The notes: a model not told the origin generated them from the letters alone. A stretch of DNA of 64,000 nt from Candidatus Kinetoplastibacterium blastocrithidii (ex Strigomonas culicis) (GCF_000319245.1 NC_019814.1:682001-746000); one strand, 5' to 3'; counted from the first letter of the stretch, positions 1 to 10,994 are shown. Numbers and translations are program-made.

Positions 1-959
1 GGAAAAGTAGATCTAAACCAAATAAATAAAGAAACTATAAAAAAAGTCTTTAGCCATAACCAAAGCCATCCAGGCATTAGTGTAAATGGAATAAAATTTA
101 ACGGTGATACCCATCCACCTAAAAACATTATAGAAGCTAGACTAGACAATAAAATCATATTTGCATATTCTGCAAGAAAGAATATAGCAAATGTAACACC
201 TGAGTATTCTACCATATGACCTGCAACAATCTCAGATTCTCCTTCTACAACATCAAATGGATGTCTATTTGTTTCAGCAACAGCAGATATAATATATATT
301 ACAAACAAAGGAAATAAAGGTAACCAATTCCAAGAAAGGAAAGGAAATCCTTTATCAAAAAACCAACCCTTATTCTGAGAAAAAACTATATCACTTATGT
401 TTAAACTTTTAGAAACCATCAAAACAACAACCATTATAAAACTTACAGCCAATTCATAAGATATCATCTGTGCCGATGCTCTTAAAGATCCTAATAGAGC
501 ATATTTAGAATTGGAAGCCCATCCTGCTATCACAACACCATAAACACCTATAGAAGTAATCGCCATGACATATAAAAGTCCAGCATTAACATTTGCTAAA
601 ACAATTTCTGGCCCAAATGGAATTACAGCCCAAGCAGCCAGAGCAGGCATTAAAGTTATGACTGGTGATATCAAAAATAGAATTTTATTAGATTGTGCTG
701 GTATAACTATTTCTTTAGTAAGTAATTTGATTACATCAGCAAATGGCTGTAAAAGACCATTATAACCGACTCTTGTAGGTCCTAAACGCACATGCATAGC
801 TCCAATCATCTTTCGTTCCCAATATGTTAGATATGCAACACAAAGTATTAGAGGAAGGACTATACATATTATCTTTATAAGAATGCTTATAACTGCAAAT
901 AAATTACAACCAAGAAAGCAAATTAATTTATCTTCTAGGAATGACCATGGATTCGGCAT
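1..959 (-). CDS. nuoH: NADH-quinone oxidoreductase subunit H (NuoH), 3' end cut by window edge
   Basis: This is the membrane subunit of respiratory complex I that lies at the junction between the peripheral arm and the proton-pumping arm and helps form the quinone site. About 319 codons are visible, so roughly the last tenth of the usual ~350 residues is missing beyond position 1. Visible family features are the N-terminal membrane helix followed by [20 protein letters not shown], then the acidic stretch around [16 protein letters not shown] that borders the quinone cavity, and several hydrophobic helices. The ATG overlaps the nuoG stop codon by one base (TAATG), showing translational coupling. 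Nothing unusual is seen in the visible part. Confidence 0.97.
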   Translation of the reverse strand, partial: MPNPWSFLEDKLICFLGCNLFAVISILIKIICIVLPLILCVAYLTYWERKMIGAMHVRLGPTRVGYNGLLQPFADVIKLLTKEIVIPAQSNKILFLISPVITLMPALAAWAVIPFGPEIVLANVNAGLLYVMAITSIGVYGVVIAGWASNSKYALLGSLRASAQMISYELAVSFIMVVVLMVSKSLNISDIVFSQNKGWFFDKGFPFLSWNWLPLFPLFVIYIISAVAETNRHPFDVVEGESEIVAGHMVEYSGVTFAIFFLAEYANMILLSSLASIMFLGGWVSPLNFIPFTLMPGWLWLWLKTFFIVSLFIWFRSTF

Positions 960-3307
960 TATAAACGCTCCACATTAAGAGTACAAAATGAACTTCCTAA
1001 TAAAGAGGTATTTTCGAATCCTGCAGAAACATGAATGACATTATCGGGAACACAATCATCGATTAATACCTTCATTCTTATTTTACCATCATCACTTGAA
1101 ATCATGACCTCTTCACTTTCATTCAAGTTAAGCAAAATCATGGATCTTCTGTTTATTCTAAGAAATGGAGCTTTAGACGATGAAGTCTCTTGTAAAGGAT
1201 CAGAGTGTCTAACTATACAATCAGATCTATAAATAGGCAAATCAGCAATTCTTTCAAAACCTTGTTTTATATTCCCTAGACCCATTCTTGAGTTTATAGA
1301 ATTTGACAGCCTATCCTTAAAACCATCATCTAATATATGTTTTCTTAAAGAATCAAAACTATCGTACTTAAAACCAGGCAAGCCCAACATAATTGATAAC
1401 GTACAAATCACTCTCCATGCAGGTCTAGTTGATCCTAATGGAGCAACAACACTCCTAAAATTCTGAAGAATACCTTGAGAATTTATAAATGAACCTGAAG
1501 TTTCAGTAAATGGAGATATCGGTAACATTACATTTGCCCACTTCATCGCCTGAGAAGCATATGATACAAAAGCTACATTAAACTCAGATTCAGATAACGA
1601 CTTTATAGATAGTGCTCCATTATCTGTATCTAGAAATGGATCAAAATGCATTATCAAATATGATTTGAGAGGCTTTTGAAACATTTGCAAAACATTTTTA
1701 CCACCATTCTTAGGTATAAAATCAGCTATGTAACCACCTAAAGCATTAGCTCCAAATGTCAAAAACCCCAATTTTGCTCCCACTAACGTAGAAATTCCAT
1801 ATGAATTTGCAAATGCAGTAGACGCATCTGGCATATAAACTGCTGTATTTCCCAATAATATTGCATGTTTACCAACGCAAGTAAGACTATTTGCTATATT
1901 TTTAATTTTATCATCTATATCTGCATCTTTTAAATCAACAAATTCATTAGGTATTTCTTTGCATTGAATTCTAGAAATTTCTATATATAACTTTGCTAGA
2001 GTCTCCGATAACGCAGAGGGCTTAACACTAATCCTACCACTTATATTCATTAATTGATCAGAAGCGTAACTATCTATAATAAAAACTTTTGCTCCATTCT
2101 TAGAAATCTGTCTGAGTCTTTGGGTCAGTAGAGGATGATCCGTTCTTAGGAAGGATCCAATTATTACTACAACATCTAAATCATCTATTTCCTTTAAAGA
2201 CAAACCAAGCCAAGGAACACCATCTAAAGACCTATCAAAATTAAGATCTGTTTGCCTAAGTCTGAAATCTGTATTGTTAGAACCAAACATATGCAACATT
2301 CTAGCAAATAGAAAGTATTCTTCTAGTGTAGAATACTCCGAAGCCATGGCTCCAATCTCATGAGCTCCATAAGATTCCTTTATCCTGATTAATTCAGCAG
2401 ACACTTTAACTAAAGCATCCTGCCAAGACACTTCATGCCACTTGCCATTATCATCCTTTATCATAGGAGCCGTAAGCCTATCCTTACTATTTAATCCATC
2501 ATATGAAAAACGATCTCTATCACTAATCCAACATTCATTAATACTATCATTCTCAAAAGGAACAACACGCATAACCTTATTTCTTTTAACCTGAATAACT
2601 ATATTAGACCCAAAACTATCATGTGGACTAATTGATTTACGTCGCGCTAATTCCCAAGTTCTTGCAGAAAATCTAAATGGTTTAGATGTTAGAGCACCAA
2701 CAGGACAAATATCTATCATATTCCCAGATAATTCCGACTCTATAGAAGAGCCAAGAAAAGATGTTATTTCTGATTTTTCTCCACGATTTATCATTCCAAG
2801 CTCAATTATGCCTGCAATTTCCTCACCAAAACGAATACATCTCGTACAATGTATGCACCTACTCATCTCTGAAGCAGATATTAATGGACCAATATTCTTC
2901 TGAAATACAACTCTCTTCTCTTCCTTATATCTTGAATGAGAAGATCCATAACCAACAGCTAAATCTTGTAATTGACATTCACCACCTTTATCACATACTG
3001 GGCAATCAAGTGGATGATTAATTAACAAAAACTCCATGACAGATTTCTGTGCATCTTTTACTTTCTCTGAATTGGTGTGAACAACCATCCCATCAGTAAC
3101 AACTGTAGCACATGCAGGCAAAGCCTTAGGAAATTTTTCTACTTCTACCAAACACATACGACAATTAGCTGCAATTGACAATTTCTTGTGATAACAAAAA
3201 TGCGGAACATAACAACCTATACTTTGAGTAGCTTGTATTAATTTACTACCCTTTGGAACACTTATTTTTTTACCATCAACAATTATATCAACCATTTGCT
3301 TTTCCAT
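959..3307 (-). CDS. nuoG: NADH-quinone oxidoreductase subunit G (NuoG)
   Basis: This is the largest peripheral-arm subunit of complex I, carrying iron-sulfur clusters that pass electrons from NADH towards quinone. It has 782 residues, within the beta-proteobacterial range. An N-terminal 2Fe-2S ferredoxin domain has cysteines near 38, 49, 52 and 66. A His-Cys 4Fe-4S motif follows ([17 protein letters not shown]), then a CIHCTRC site with the later CPVGAL cysteine, and finally a molybdopterin-oxidoreductase-like domain from about residue 220 that is non-catalytic in this family. It follows nuoF after a 3-base gap. Met5 is an alternative start. All cluster ligands I can find are kept, which supports a working enzyme. 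Confidence 0.97.
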   Translation of the reverse strand: MEKQMVDIIVDGKKISVPKGSKLIQATQSIGCYVPHFCYHKKLSIAANCRMCLVEVEKFPKALPACATVVTDGMVVHTNSEKVKDAQKSVMEFLLINHPLDCPVCDKGGECQLQDLAVGYGSSHSRYKEEKRVVFQKNIGPLISASEMSRCIHCTRCIRFGEEIAGIIELGMINRGEKSEITSFLGSSIESELSGNMIDICPVGALTSKPFRFSARTWELARRKSISPHDSFGSNIVIQVKRNKVMRVVPFENDSINECWISDRDRFSYDGLNSKDRLTAPMIKDDNGKWHEVSWQDALVKVSAELIRIKESYGAHEIGAMASEYSTLEEYFLFARMLHMFGSNNTDFRLRQTDLNFDRSLDGVPWLGLSLKEIDDLDVVVIIGSFLRTDHPLLTQRLRQISKNGAKVFIIDSYASDQLMNISGRISVKPSALSETLAKLYIEISRIQCKEIPNEFVDLKDADIDDKIKNIANSLTCVGKHAILLGNTAVYMPDASTAFANSYGISTLVGAKLGFLTFGANALGGYIADFIPKNGGKNVLQMFQKPLKSYLIMHFDPFLDTDNGALSIKSLSESEFNVAFVSYASQAMKWANVMLPISPFTETSGSFINSQGILQNFRSVVAPLGSTRPAWRVICTLSIMLGLPGFKYDSFDSLRKHILDDGFKDRLSNSINSRMGLGNIKQGFERIADLPIYRSDCIVRHSDPLQETSSSKAPFLRINRRSMILLNLNESEEVMISSDDGKIRMKVLIDDCVPDNVIHVSAGFENTSLLGSSFCTLNVERL

Positions 3308-3310
3308 AAC

Positions 3311-4678
3311 CTACAAATACTTTGACACTAAACATGAATTATTTTCAATGTGATACTCAAACTCATGCTTAAAATGCTTTAAAAAACTAATTACTGGCAT
3401 GGATGCAGCATCACCCAAAGCACAAATAGTACGACCAATAATATTATTAGAAATTGAGTCAAGTAACTCTATATCTTCAAAATTACCTTTGCTATTCTCT
3501 ATACGATCTAATATTCTATATAGCCAACCGGTACCTTCTCGGCAAGGAGTACACTGTCCACAACTTTCTTCGTAATAAAAGTAAGATAATCTTAGCAGGG
3601 ACTTAACCATACAACGTGTCTCATCTAACACAATTATCGCTCCAGATCCTAACATTGATCCAGCCTTAGAAATAGAATCATAGTCCATATCTAGGTCCAT
3701 TATAATATCAGCAGGCAGCACTGGCGAACTAGACCCACCTGGTATAACAGCTTTTAATTTATTACCATTTCTAATACCGCCAGCTAATTCTAAAATTTTT
3801 GAAAAAGGAGTTCCTAGTGGAACTTCATAATTTCCAGGAAATTTAATATCTCCACTAATAGAAAAGATCTTAGTTCCAGCATTATTCAATTTTCCTATTT
3901 CTAGATATTTATCAGCTCCATTCAGTATTATCCAAGGAACAGCCGCAAATGTTTCTGTATTATTGATAGTCGTAGGTTTGCCATATAAGCCACTACTGGC
4001 AGGAAATGGAGGCTTAAAACGTGGCTGACCTTTTTTCCCTTCCAGCGATTCTAATAAGGCTGTTTCCTCGCCACAAATATAAGCGCCGTAACCATGAGTA
4101 GCATATAACTGAAAGTTAAAATCTTGACCTAATATCCTGTCTCCAAGGAAACCAGCTTCTCTAGCTTCAGAAATAGCGAATTCGAAGCGTTTGTATACAT
4201 CAAAAATTTCACCATGTATGTAGTTATAGCCAATGCTTATTCCCATAGCATAAGCTGCTATTATCATGCCTTCTATAACTATATGAGGATTAAACCTCAA
4301 TATATCACGATCCTTAAATGTACCTGGCTCTCCCTCATCAGAATTACACACAAGATACTTTTGATCTCCACTACCAGATGGCATGAAACTCCATTTCAAG
4401 CCAGTAGGAAAACCAGCACCACCACGACCACGCAAACCAGAAGATTTTATTTGTTTTATAACCTCTTCTGGAGATATTTTCTCTCTTAATATTTTTTCAA
4501 TGGCTTTATAACCACCTCTATCTAAATAATCACATAATTTCCAATTATTACCACTAATACCATTAAAAATTTGAGGAGAAATATGTCTTCCATGAAAACA
4601 GGTAGAACTCAAAATATCATTGTCTAAATAGGGGATCAAACCATGATCAAAGTTTTTTAGAAAATCAGATACGGACAT
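3311..4678 (-). CDS. nuoF: NADH-quinone oxidoreductase subunit F (NuoF), NADH and FMN binding
   Basis: This is the flavoprotein subunit of complex I where NADH is oxidised. It binds FMN, NADH and one 4Fe-4S cluster. The 455-residue product carries the glycine-rich nucleotide-binding stretch [13 protein letters not shown] near residue 85, the [13 protein letters not shown] segment near 200, and the C-terminal cluster motif [15 protein letters not shown] near 370, with the fourth cysteine in the later TICALGD region. Gaps to its neighbours are only a few bases (nuoE ends at 4684), so it is clearly cotranscribed. Length and motifs are ordinary for the family, with no sign of decay. Confidence 0.97.
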   Translation of the reverse strand: MSVSDFLKNFDHGLIPYLDNDILSSTCFHGRHISPQIFNGISGNNWKLCDYLDRGGYKAIEKILREKISPEEVIKQIKSSGLRGRGGAGFPTGLKWSFMPSGSGDQKYLVCNSDEGEPGTFKDRDILRFNPHIVIEGMIIAAYAMGISIGYNYIHGEIFDVYKRFEFAISEAREAGFLGDRILGQDFNFQLYATHGYGAYICGEETALLESLEGKKGQPRFKPPFPASSGLYGKPTTINNTETFAAVPWIILNGADKYLEIGKLNNAGTKIFSISGDIKFPGNYEVPLGTPFSKILELAGGIRNGNKLKAVIPGGSSSPVLPADIIMDLDMDYDSISKAGSMLGSGAIIVLDETRCMVKSLLRLSYFYYEESCGQCTPCREGTGWLYRILDRIENSKGNFEDIELLDSISNNIIGRTICALGDAASMPVISFLKHFKHEFEYHIENNSCLVSKYL

Positions 4679-4683
4679 AAAAA

Positions 4684-5175
4684 CTACTCTCCAGATTCTT
4701 TTTTAAGAGCATCTATAAGAAGATCTACTTTCTCTTCTGTCATTTTAATACAAATATGTTTATTATTTATTAAAATGACAGGAGCATCACCACAAGCTCC
4801 AGCACACTCACCCTCTAGCAAAGTGAAATTAAGGTCAGAAGTAGTCTCGTGAAAATCTATACCAAGCTTATTTTTCAAATAATTTGCTATCATTGCACCA
4901 CCTCGAAGTGCGCAAGGCAAATTTGTACAAACTGAAATCCTATTCTTACATTTATGTTCTGTATTAAACATATTATAAAATGTAGCTACTTCTTGAGCTA
5001 CAATAGGAGGTATCCCTATATATTTAGCCACTTCTTCTATAATTTCTGGAGACAACCAAGAGTTCTCTTCTTGAGCTATGGCTAAAGCTGCTATTAATGA
5101 TGATTGACGCTTATCTTTTGGATATTTAGACAATTCCAAGTCAATTTTCTGATAAGATTGTTCTGTAAGCAACAT
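4684..5175 (-). CDS. nuoE: NADH-quinone oxidoreductase subunit E (NuoE)
   Basis: This small peripheral complex I subunit carries a 2Fe-2S cluster in a thioredoxin-like fold and pairs with NuoF. The 163-residue product has an N-terminal helical region ([20 protein letters not shown]) and the four expected cluster cysteines, in [11 protein letters not shown] around residues 85-90 and [11 protein letters not shown] near 125. The ATG at 5175 is the only sensible start; I see no good ribosome-binding site, so coupling to the upstream nuoD 40 bases away may matter. All ligands are present. Confidence 0.96.
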   Translation of the reverse strand: MLLTEQSYQKIDLELSKYPKDKRQSSLIAALAIAQEENSWLSPEIIEEVAKYIGIPPIVAQEVATFYNMFNTEHKCKNRISVCTNLPCALRGGAMIANYLKNKLGIDFHETTSDLNFTLLEGECAGACGDAPVILINNKHICIKMTEEKVDLLIDALKKESGE

Positions 5176-5214
5176 AAGTTGTATATTTATTTAATAAAGA
5201 TAAAAATATTAGAA

Positions 5215-6471
5215 TCAACGATCTATTTCGCCAAATACAATATCCTGAGTACCTATGATAGTAACAACATCAGCAAGCATATGACCACTAACCATTTCCT
5301 CTAATGACTGCAAATGAGCGAAACCTGGAGCTCGAATTTTAACTCTATAAGGCTTGTTAGCACCATCTGATAAGATATATATTCCAAACTCACCTTTAGG
5401 ATGCTCTACTGCTGAATACGCCTCACCAATAGGAAGATGAAAACCCTCAGTAAAAAATTTAAAATGATGGATCAACTCTTCCATTCCAGATTTTATATCT
5501 ACTCTTTTAGGAGGAGAGAACTTACAGCTTTCTATCATAACAGGTCCTGGATTGTCTCTAAGCCATTGAATACACTGCTTTATAATTTTGTTGCTCTCCC
5601 TCATCTCTGCAATCCTAACTAAATAACGATCGTAACAATCACCATTTATGCCTATAGGCACATCGAAATTTAAATCAGAATACACCTCATATGGCTGAGT
5701 CTTCCTGATATCCCACTCAACTCCAGATCCGCGTAACATTGGACCAGAAAATCCTAATTCTATAGCCCTATCTGGACTTACAACCCCAATACCAACAAGA
5801 CGCTGTTTCCATATGCGATTATCCGTTAAAAGAGTCTCATATTCATCAATACAATCAGGAAACCTAATTGTAAAATCCTCTATAAAATCTAGTAAGGACC
5901 CCTCCCTGTTTTTATTCATATTACTGAAATCTTTACTACTGCGTACTTTCTTTGATGACTTCTGATATTTAGGCATATTATCAGGCAAATCTCTATAAAC
6001 CCCCCCAGGTCTATAGTAAGCAGCATGCATTCTTGCCCCGGAAACAGCCTCATAACAATCCATTAAATCTTCTCTCTCACGGAAAGCATAAAGGAATACA
6101 GCCATTGCTCCAACATCAAGCGCATGAGATCCTAATGACATTAAATGATTTAGTATCCTAGTAATTTCGTCAAACATAACACGAATATATTTAGCCCTCA
6201 AAGGAACATCTATGCTTAACATCTTCTCTATAGCCATAACATAAGCATGTTCGTTACACATCATGGATACATAATCAAGCCTATCCATATAAGGAAGTCC
6301 TTGAATATATGTTTTACTTTCTATTAACTTCTCAGTAGCTCTGTGTAACAATCCTATATGAGGATCAGCTCGGCAGACAACTTCTCCATCCAACTCCAAA
6401 ATCAAACGCAACACACCGTGAGCAGCTGGATGTTGAGGACCAAAATTTAATGTATAAGTTTTAATGTCCAT
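5215..6471 (-). CDS. nuoD: NADH-quinone oxidoreductase subunit D (NuoD)
   Basis: This is the 49-kDa-type subunit of complex I, related to the large subunit of NiFe hydrogenases, and it forms the quinone-reducing pocket with NuoB. It has 418 residues, the usual length for a separate NuoD (not a NuoCD fusion). Seen motifs are the N-terminal [15 protein letters not shown] with the quinone-site histidines, [14 protein letters not shown], and the terminal [12 protein letters not shown]. The gene follows nuoC after about 15 bases. The order A-B-C-D-E-F-G-H matches other proteobacteria with split nuoC and nuoD. Confidence 0.97.
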   Translation of the reverse strand: MDIKTYTLNFGPQHPAAHGVLRLILELDGEVVCRADPHIGLLHRATEKLIESKTYIQGLPYMDRLDYVSMMCNEHAYVMAIEKMLSIDVPLRAKYIRVMFDEITRILNHLMSLGSHALDVGAMAVFLYAFREREDLMDCYEAVSGARMHAAYYRPGGVYRDLPDNMPKYQKSSKKVRSSKDFSNMNKNREGSLLDFIEDFTIRFPDCIDEYETLLTDNRIWKQRLVGIGVVSPDRAIELGFSGPMLRGSGVEWDIRKTQPYEVYSDLNFDVPIGINGDCYDRYLVRIAEMRESNKIIKQCIQWLRDNPGPVMIESCKFSPPKRVDIKSGMEELIHHFKFFTEGFHLPIGEAYSAVEHPKGEFGIYILSDGANKPYRVKIRAPGFAHLQSLEEMVSGHMLADVVTIIGTQDIVFGEIDR

Positions 6472-6486
6472 TATATTTTTATTATA

Positions 6487-7119
6487 TTACTCATTATAGT
6501 ACGAATTTTCACGAATAATCCTAGGCGTTATCTCCCTTGCTTCTATGGTTACTCCTTGATATATAATCTTCTTTTTATCATTATCATAGCGCATCTCAAC
6601 ATTCCCAGATAAGGGGAAATCTTTTCTAAAAGGATGTCCGATAAACCCATAATCAGTTAATATTCTACGTAAATCAGGATGTCCATTAAAAACAATACCA
6701 AATAAATCGAAAGCCTCTCGTTCAAACCATGAAAAACCCGGCCAACAACTAACTAATGATTGTATAGCAGGGCAATCATCATCAGAAGCCCAAGTTTTAA
6801 GTCGTAAACGCCAGTTATTTTTTATAGATAGAATATGAGCAGCTACAGCAAAACGCTTACTACTTGCTCTAGGAACAAGATCATGAGTATCATTTAAATT
6901 AGACTTTCCCCAGGAAAAATAATCAATACCACATAGATCTATACATGAATCAAAACAAAATCTACTATCATTTTTCAAAACACTACAAATAGACAACCAA
7001 TCCTCATCAAGAACATTCATGGTTAATTCGTTATACTCACATATTAAACTAACGCGCTCACCAAACATTTCCAGCAAAGAATTCTTAAGAACGTCCAATT
7101 TGTCCATATTATCAAACAT
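6487..7119 (-). CDS. nuoC: NADH-quinone oxidoreductase subunit C (NuoC)
   Basis: This is the 30-kDa-type peripheral subunit of complex I that bridges NuoD and the rest of the arm; it has no cofactor. The recognisable family block is the C-terminal half, FEREAFDLFGIVFNGHPDLR followed by RILTDYGFIGHPFRKDFPLSG. The open frame extends upstream to a TTG at 7137, but the ATG at 7119 (or one at 7107) is more likely; I chose 7119 because a weak GAG lies a few bases ahead. The first 60 residues are poorly conserved in the family, so the exact start is uncertain. The protein is about 210 residues. Confidence 0.93.
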   Translation of the reverse strand: MFDNMDKLDVLKNSLLEMFGERVSLICEYNELTMNVLDEDWLSICSVLKNDSRFCFDSCIDLCGIDYFSWGKSNLNDTHDLVPRASSKRFAVAAHILSIKNNWRLRLKTWASDDDCPAIQSLVSCWPGFSWFEREAFDLFGIVFNGHPDLRRILTDYGFIGHPFRKDFPLSGNVEMRYDNDKKKIIYQGVTIEAREITPRIIRENSYYNE

Positions 7120-7160
7120 AATCTCAATAATTAACAATGATCTAAAACATACTTGCGATA

Positions 7161-7631
7161 CTACCTATCAATCCTATTTGTTGATCTAATTTTATTTTGC
7201 AACTGCAAAATACCATAAATCAAAGCCTCCGCAGTAGGTGGACATCCAGGCACATAAATATCAACAGGAACTATTCTATCACAACCTCTAACTACGGAAT
7301 ATGAATAATGATAATAACCTCCACCATTAGCACATGATCCCATAGATATAACCCATTTTGGTTCAGGCATTTGATCATACACTTTTCTAAGTGCTGGAGC
7401 CATTTTATTGCAAAGAGTACCAGCAACTATCATCAAATCAGACTGTCGGGGACTTGGTCTATAAAAAGTTCCGAATTGATCTAGATCATAACGAGCAGCA
7501 CTAGCATGCATCATTTCTACAGCACAACAAGCCAAACCAAAAGTCATAGGCCATATCGAACTTGTATTAGCCCACTTCAATACCTTATCTGCACTAGTAG
7601 TAATAAAACCTTTCTTTAAAATACCTTCCAT
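7161..7631 (-). CDS. nuoB: NADH-quinone oxidoreductase subunit B (NuoB), N2 cluster
   Basis: This complex I subunit binds the terminal 4Fe-4S cluster (N2) that hands electrons to quinone. The 156-residue product has the adjacent cysteine pair in [12 protein letters not shown] at residues 35-36, the third cysteine in [17 protein letters not shown] near 100, and the fourth in [11 protein letters not shown] near 130; all four ligands are present. The size matches the beta-proteobacterial form. It sits between nuoA (about 43 bases upstream) and nuoC in the same transcript. Confidence 0.97.
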   Translation of the reverse strand: MEGILKKGFITTSADKVLKWANTSSIWPMTFGLACCAVEMMHASAARYDLDQFGTFYRPSPRQSDLMIVAGTLCNKMAPALRKVYDQMPEPKWVISMGSCANGGGYYHYSYSVVRGCDRIVPVDIYVPGCPPTAEALIYGILQLQNKIRSTNRIDR

Positions 7632-7674
7632 AGCTATAATAATCTCTAAGCAATTGCACTACGTTATGTTAAAA

Positions 7675-8034
7675 CTATTCCCAGTCTATAGCACCTTTCT
7701 TCCATTCATAAAAAAAACCAACAAACAATATAAATAGAAACAGCATTACAGAAATAAATCCTTCAATACCTATCATGTCTTGCACTATAGCCCATGGAAA
7801 TAAAAAAGCAATTTCCAAATCGAATAAAATAAAAAGAATAGCAACTAGATAATATCGTATATCGAACTGCATTCTTGCATCTCCAAAATTCTCAAAACCA
7901 CATTCATACGGAGATGCTTTTTCCTCAGTATATTTTTTAGGACCTAAGAAATAACCGACTAAAAGCAAACCAAGACCTATACCTATAGACACTAGAATGA
8001 ATAGCAAAACTGAAAAATATTGTTGTAAATTCAT
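7675..8034 (-). CDS. nuoA: NADH-quinone oxidoreductase subunit A (NuoA)
   Basis: This is a small membrane subunit of complex I and the first gene of the nuo operon here. From the ATG at 8034 it has 119 residues and three hydrophobic helices, with the family block [20 protein letters not shown] between the first and second, and [13 protein letters not shown]. The open frame can be extended to a GTG at 8043, but the ATG gives the family-like start MNLQQYF. A perfect 15-bp inverted repeat lies about 20 bases upstream of the ATG, and a TATAAT at 8104-8109 (minus strand) could be the -10 box of the operon. Confidence 0.95.
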   Translation of the reverse strand: MNLQQYFSVLLFILVSIGIGLGLLLVGYFLGPKKYTEEKASPYECGFENFGDARMQFDIRYYLVAILFILFDLEIAFLFPWAIVQDMIGIEGFISVMLFLFILFVGFFYEWKKGAIDWE

Positions 8035-8055
8035 AAAAATCACTTTTAGCCGTCA

Positions 8056-8088
8056 AATATATGATTGTAACATTTACAATCATATATT
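8056..8088 (-). promoter_or_regulatory. Perfect 15-bp inverted repeat in the nuoA leader
   Basis: AATATATGATTGTAA (8056-8070) is followed by a 3-base spacer and its exact reverse complement (8074-8088). It lies 22 bases ahead of the nuoA ATG and downstream of a plausible -10 box (TATAAT, 8104-8109 on the minus strand), so the RNA would carry a 15-bp hairpin just before the ribosome-binding region. No U-run follows, so it is not a simple terminator. It could stabilise the mRNA or be a dimeric operator; the sequence alone does not decide. Confidence 0.6.
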
Positions 8089-8128
8089 CCTTTAAAAGAT
8101 GCAATTATAAACTAAATAAACACAAAAT

Positions 8129-8155
8129 AAAAACCACCCTCAAGGGGTGGTTTTT
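8129..8155 (-). terminator. Rho-independent terminator after the porin gene
   Basis: The arms AAAAACCACCC (8129-8139) and GGGTGGTTTTT (8145-8155) pair perfectly. On the minus strand a T-rich tail runs past the stem, as expected about 30 bases beyond the porin stop codon. The structure is nearly symmetric and could also stop plus-strand transcripts. It insulates the porin from the nuo operon. Confidence 0.88.
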
Positions 8156-8183
8156 ATTTTAATCAGCGATTAGCTCAAAAAAA

Positions 8184-9371
8184 CTAAAAACGATGACGCA
8201 AACCTACACCAACAACTTTGCTTTTTGCGCTGTATAGGAAAGCATAATCTGAAGCACAAGATCCATATGCATAAAGATTAGTACGTTTAGATAGGTCATA
8301 AGTATACCCAATACTATAAATATTCATAGTATCGTTATCCCCAGTTAACCTTGCTCCATTTGGCTTTGGATTGGCTGAAACACACTGCCATGAACCAAAG
8401 ACATTACCAGAGTTACCTATAGGAGCACTCAATCCAACCATATATGAATTAGCAGAAAACCCATTTGCAAATTCTGTAACTAGACGACTTAATCCAATCA
8501 AATCACGGAACCCAGCTACGTTAAGAGCACCAACCCATCCATCTATAGTTCTTGCGTACGCCATAGAAACTTTGGCAATTTCAAAGTCATAAGAACCACC
8601 AATAACATAAGAACGAGGACTTACATCAAAGTAAGTGTCACGAGCTACACGTCTCTTAGAACCATCTACCGCATCATAAGAAAAAGCAGCAGTCAAAGGA
8701 CCATTGCTATAACGAATACCCGCTGTTATAGCCCTATCATTCTCTGCTGTCCTCCAATTAGACGCCTCTTCTGCAGAAAATGCATTATTAACAGTAACGC
8801 AATTAGTATCAGCAATTCTAGTATCTATACAAAAAGAATAACCAATGCCAAAATCAAACCCATTATAAGAAGGAGTTTGATACATGACCATATTATCATA
8901 GCGAAGAGCATTTGTAGGACCTATGCCCATGCCCATACTAGCCTGCTCAAATCCAGAATGAAAAGGATCTATGCCAGTAAAATATTTACTGGATATATTT
9001 GTCTGACGACCTAAATCTACTCGACCCCAAGAATCACTAGACAAACCGACTGTGGCTTGTCTTCCGAAAACACGACGTGTTTGCAAACCGTCACCATTTC
9101 CAGAATTGAAACCACCTTCTAAAACAAATTCAGCACGAAGACCAGAAGACAGATCTTCAGAGCCTTTTAATCCCCAGTGAGATCCACTCTGGGCACCTGA
9201 TACTGGCCCAACACGACTAATCTCATGCCTTACCCCACGAAAATCACGGACCTCAACAGAATTTACATTTATGCCTGTATCAACTGTTCCGTATAAGTTC
9301 ACAGATGTTTCTGCCTGAGCAACACTAGCAAAACTAGCAACTAAAGCAGCAGCGAGCAGAGTTTTTTTCAT
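8184..9371 (-). CDS. Gram-negative trimeric outer membrane porin (OmpC/PorA-like, Bordetella-type)
   Basis: This is a 16-strand beta-barrel general porin that would form diffusion pores in the outer membrane. From the ATG at 9371 the protein has 395 residues and begins with a clean signal peptide, MKKTLLAAALVASFASVAQA, followed by the mature start ETSVNLYGTVD, typical of beta-proteobacterial porins. The FGRQATVGLSSDSWGRVDLGRQ segment near residue 100 and the terminal VGVGLRHRF with a C-terminal phenylalanine (the BAM recognition signal) are family hallmarks. The open frame continues 17 codons upstream, but GGAG lies just ahead of the chosen ATG and only this start gives a signal peptide. It is a single gene between its terminator and tRNA-Leu. 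Confidence 0.95.
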   Translation of the reverse strand: MKKTLLAAALVASFASVAQAETSVNLYGTVDTGINVNSVEVRDFRGVRHEISRVGPVSGAQSGSHWGLKGSEDLSSGLRAEFVLEGGFNSGNGDGLQTRRVFGRQATVGLSSDSWGRVDLGRQTNISSKYFTGIDPFHSGFEQASMGMGIGPTNALRYDNMVMYQTPSYNGFDFGIGYSFCIDTRIADTNCVTVNNAFSAEEASNWRTAENDRAITAGIRYSNGPLTAAFSYDAVDGSKRRVARDTYFDVSPRSYVIGGSYDFEIAKVSMAYARTIDGWVGALNVAGFRDLIGLSRLVTEFANGFSANSYMVGLSAPIGNSGNVFGSWQCVSANPKPNGARLTGDNDTMNIYSIGYTYDLSKRTNLYAYGSCASDYAFLYSAKSKVVGVGLRHRF

Positions 9372-9733
9372 ATAAAAAATCTCCAATAATTTGAGTGACA
9401 AGAGCGACACATAATTACACACAACACAAATTCCAAATTCAGTAAGTTGAATTTAGAAAAATTGCATCAAAATTTAGCTAGACTGGCCAAAATGTGCAAT
9501 ATAAAAATCAAAGAGCAACATAAAGCATGTTGTAACAACACAACATTATGAAACACTATAAACTTTCACTCACAATGTACAGACCAAGTTAATTAAAAAC
9601 TAGCCAACCTTAATCAGTCTATACGAAATAATGCAAATTACAAATTTATAGATTCTAAACTCTTTACAAAAAAACAACAAAACAACAAATACTTCATCTA
9701 ATAGATGACATCTATATGTTATTTGATTATTTC
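9372..9733. other. Intergenic region upstream of the porin
   Basis: About 360 AT-rich bases separate the porin start from tRNA-Leu(GAG). No credible gene is seen on either strand. The part nearest the porin must hold its promoter and a fairly long leader, but I cannot name the boxes with confidence. A small palindrome-like TGTTGTAACAACA occurs near 9530, and a weak hairpin (TAGATGACATCTA, near 9702) lies just past the tRNA 3' end with a T-rich stretch after it on the minus strand, possibly a tRNA terminator. Confidence 0.5.
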
Positions 9734-9818
9734 TGGTACCGACGGCGAGAATCGAACTCGCAAGGCTCTCGCCACTACCCCCTCAAGATAGCGTGTCTAC
9801 CAATTCCACCACGTCGGC
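9734..9818 (-). tRNA. tRNA-Leu (anticodon GAG)
   Basis: The minus strand reads GCCGACGTGGTGGAATTGG at the 5' end and folds as a class II tRNA with a long variable arm. The anticodon stem-loop CTATC-TTGAGGG-GGTAG gives anticodon GAG. The T arm GCGAGTTCGATTCTCGC is normal and CCA is encoded at 9734-9736. The first acceptor pair is G-U. The position between the porin/nuo region and secG matches other beta-proteobacteria. Confidence 0.95.
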
Positions 9819-9896
9819 TTAATAAACAGATAACATGGATTCTACCACAACCAGTCTCATTAAATAATCAAATTGTAACCGTGAATATGATTTTAT

Positions 9897-10229
9897 TTAA
9901 TCAACCTTTATTAATAAATCATCTACATTAGACAATAAAGTATCATTACCTATACTTTCCATTATACTACGATTGGAAGTATTGACAGAAGACTTATAAT
10001 TCAAACATGCCAAACTAAGAGTACTAGCAAAAAATACTATCGCAAACCATTTAGTGCTTTTGGATAAAAAATTTGCTGATCCAGAAGGACCAAAGACACT
10101 AAATGCGGATCCTGTTCCAAACGAACTACCAATATTAGATCCACTTCCACTCTGAAGCAAAATAAGTAGCACTACAGCCACTGCAGATATAACCTGAAAG
10201 ACCGTTATAAAAAAATAAAATAAAGACAT
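9897..10229 (-). CDS. secG: Protein-export membrane protein SecG
   Basis: This is the small auxiliary subunit of the SecYEG translocon in the inner membrane. The 110-residue product has two membrane helices (about residues 5-25 and 58-78) joined by the glycine/serine-rich loop that includes SGSGSNIGSSFGTGSAFSVF, the most conserved part of SecG. TGGAG lies close ahead of the ATG. It lies 21 bases downstream of tpiA, and tpiA-secG linkage is common in proteobacteria. The polar C-terminal tail is unremarkable. Confidence 0.93.
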   Translation of the reverse strand: MSLFYFFITVFQVISAVAVVLLILLQSGSGSNIGSSFGTGSAFSVFGPSGSANFLSKSTKWFAIVFFASTLSLACLNYKSSVNTSNRSIMESIGNDTLLSNVDDLLIKVD

Positions 10230-10250
10230 CTACAGCTCCATATTAAACAA

Positions 10251-10994
10251 CTATAATTTTGTAATGCCTAAAAAATCATCAGTTACAAGTGAAGCGTTAC
10301 CAACTAGAGCTCCATCTATATCAGGCATAACAAAAAAACTTGCAGCATTACTTGCTTTAACACTGCCTCCATACAATATCCTAATACTGTCAGCTCCTAC
10401 TTGATGTAACATTCCTCTTATAAAAGCATGTATATCCTGAGCGTATTCAGGACTAGCTGCCGATCCAGAACCAATCGCCCAAACAGGCTCGTATGAAAAA
10501 ATCATTCTAGAAACGCTTTTGCCACCAAGCTCAAGTATACTAGAAACCTGGCTTTCAATAACACTAAACGTTTTTTTTGAATTGTATTCGTCAAGCGTCT
10601 CACCAAAACATACAACCGGAGTAATGTCTAAAGATAATGCAGCAGAAGCTTTTCCCGCAATGTCAAGGTTAGTCTCTTTATATAAAATCCTACGCTCCGA
10701 ATGTCCTACTAAAACTAAACTACAACCAAATTCTTTAAGCATAGCTGCGGAAACCTCACCTGTATAAGCGCCAAAATTATACATGCTAATATTCTGAGCC
10801 CCCCAACAAATCTTAGTGCCATGCAATATGGTTAGAACTTGCGATAGATAGGGGAAAGGAGCTAAAATACCAAAATCACAATGTAGTGAATGGTCTACAT
10901 TTCGTAATTTGCTGAGTAAAATAGTATTTTCTAAGATACTACCATGCATTTTCCAGTTTCCTAGAACAAGACGATTGGATTTTTTAATTATCAT
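10251..10994 (-). CDS. tpiA: Triosephosphate isomerase
   Basis: This TIM-barrel enzyme interconverts dihydroxyacetone phosphate and glyceraldehyde 3-phosphate in glycolysis and gluconeogenesis. The 247-residue protein shows the active-site lysine region LGNWKMHGS near the N terminus, the catalytic histidine in VGHSERR near residue 95, the catalytic glutamate in YEPVWAIGSG near 165, and the phosphate-binding ILYGGSVKASN near 205. All catalytic residues are in place. It precedes secG and follows the oxidoreductase gene after about 37 bases, so the three genes probably share a transcript. Confidence 0.96.
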   Translation of the reverse strand: MIIKKSNRLVLGNWKMHGSILENTILLSKLRNVDHSLHCDFGILAPFPYLSQVLTILHGTKICWGAQNISMYNFGAYTGEVSAAMLKEFGCSLVLVGHSERRILYKETNLDIAGKASAALSLDITPVVCFGETLDEYNSKKTFSVIESQVSSILELGGKSVSRMIFSYEPVWAIGSGSAASPEYAQDIHAFIRGMLHQVGADSIRILYGGSVKASNAASFFVMPDIDGALVGNASLVTDDFLGITKL

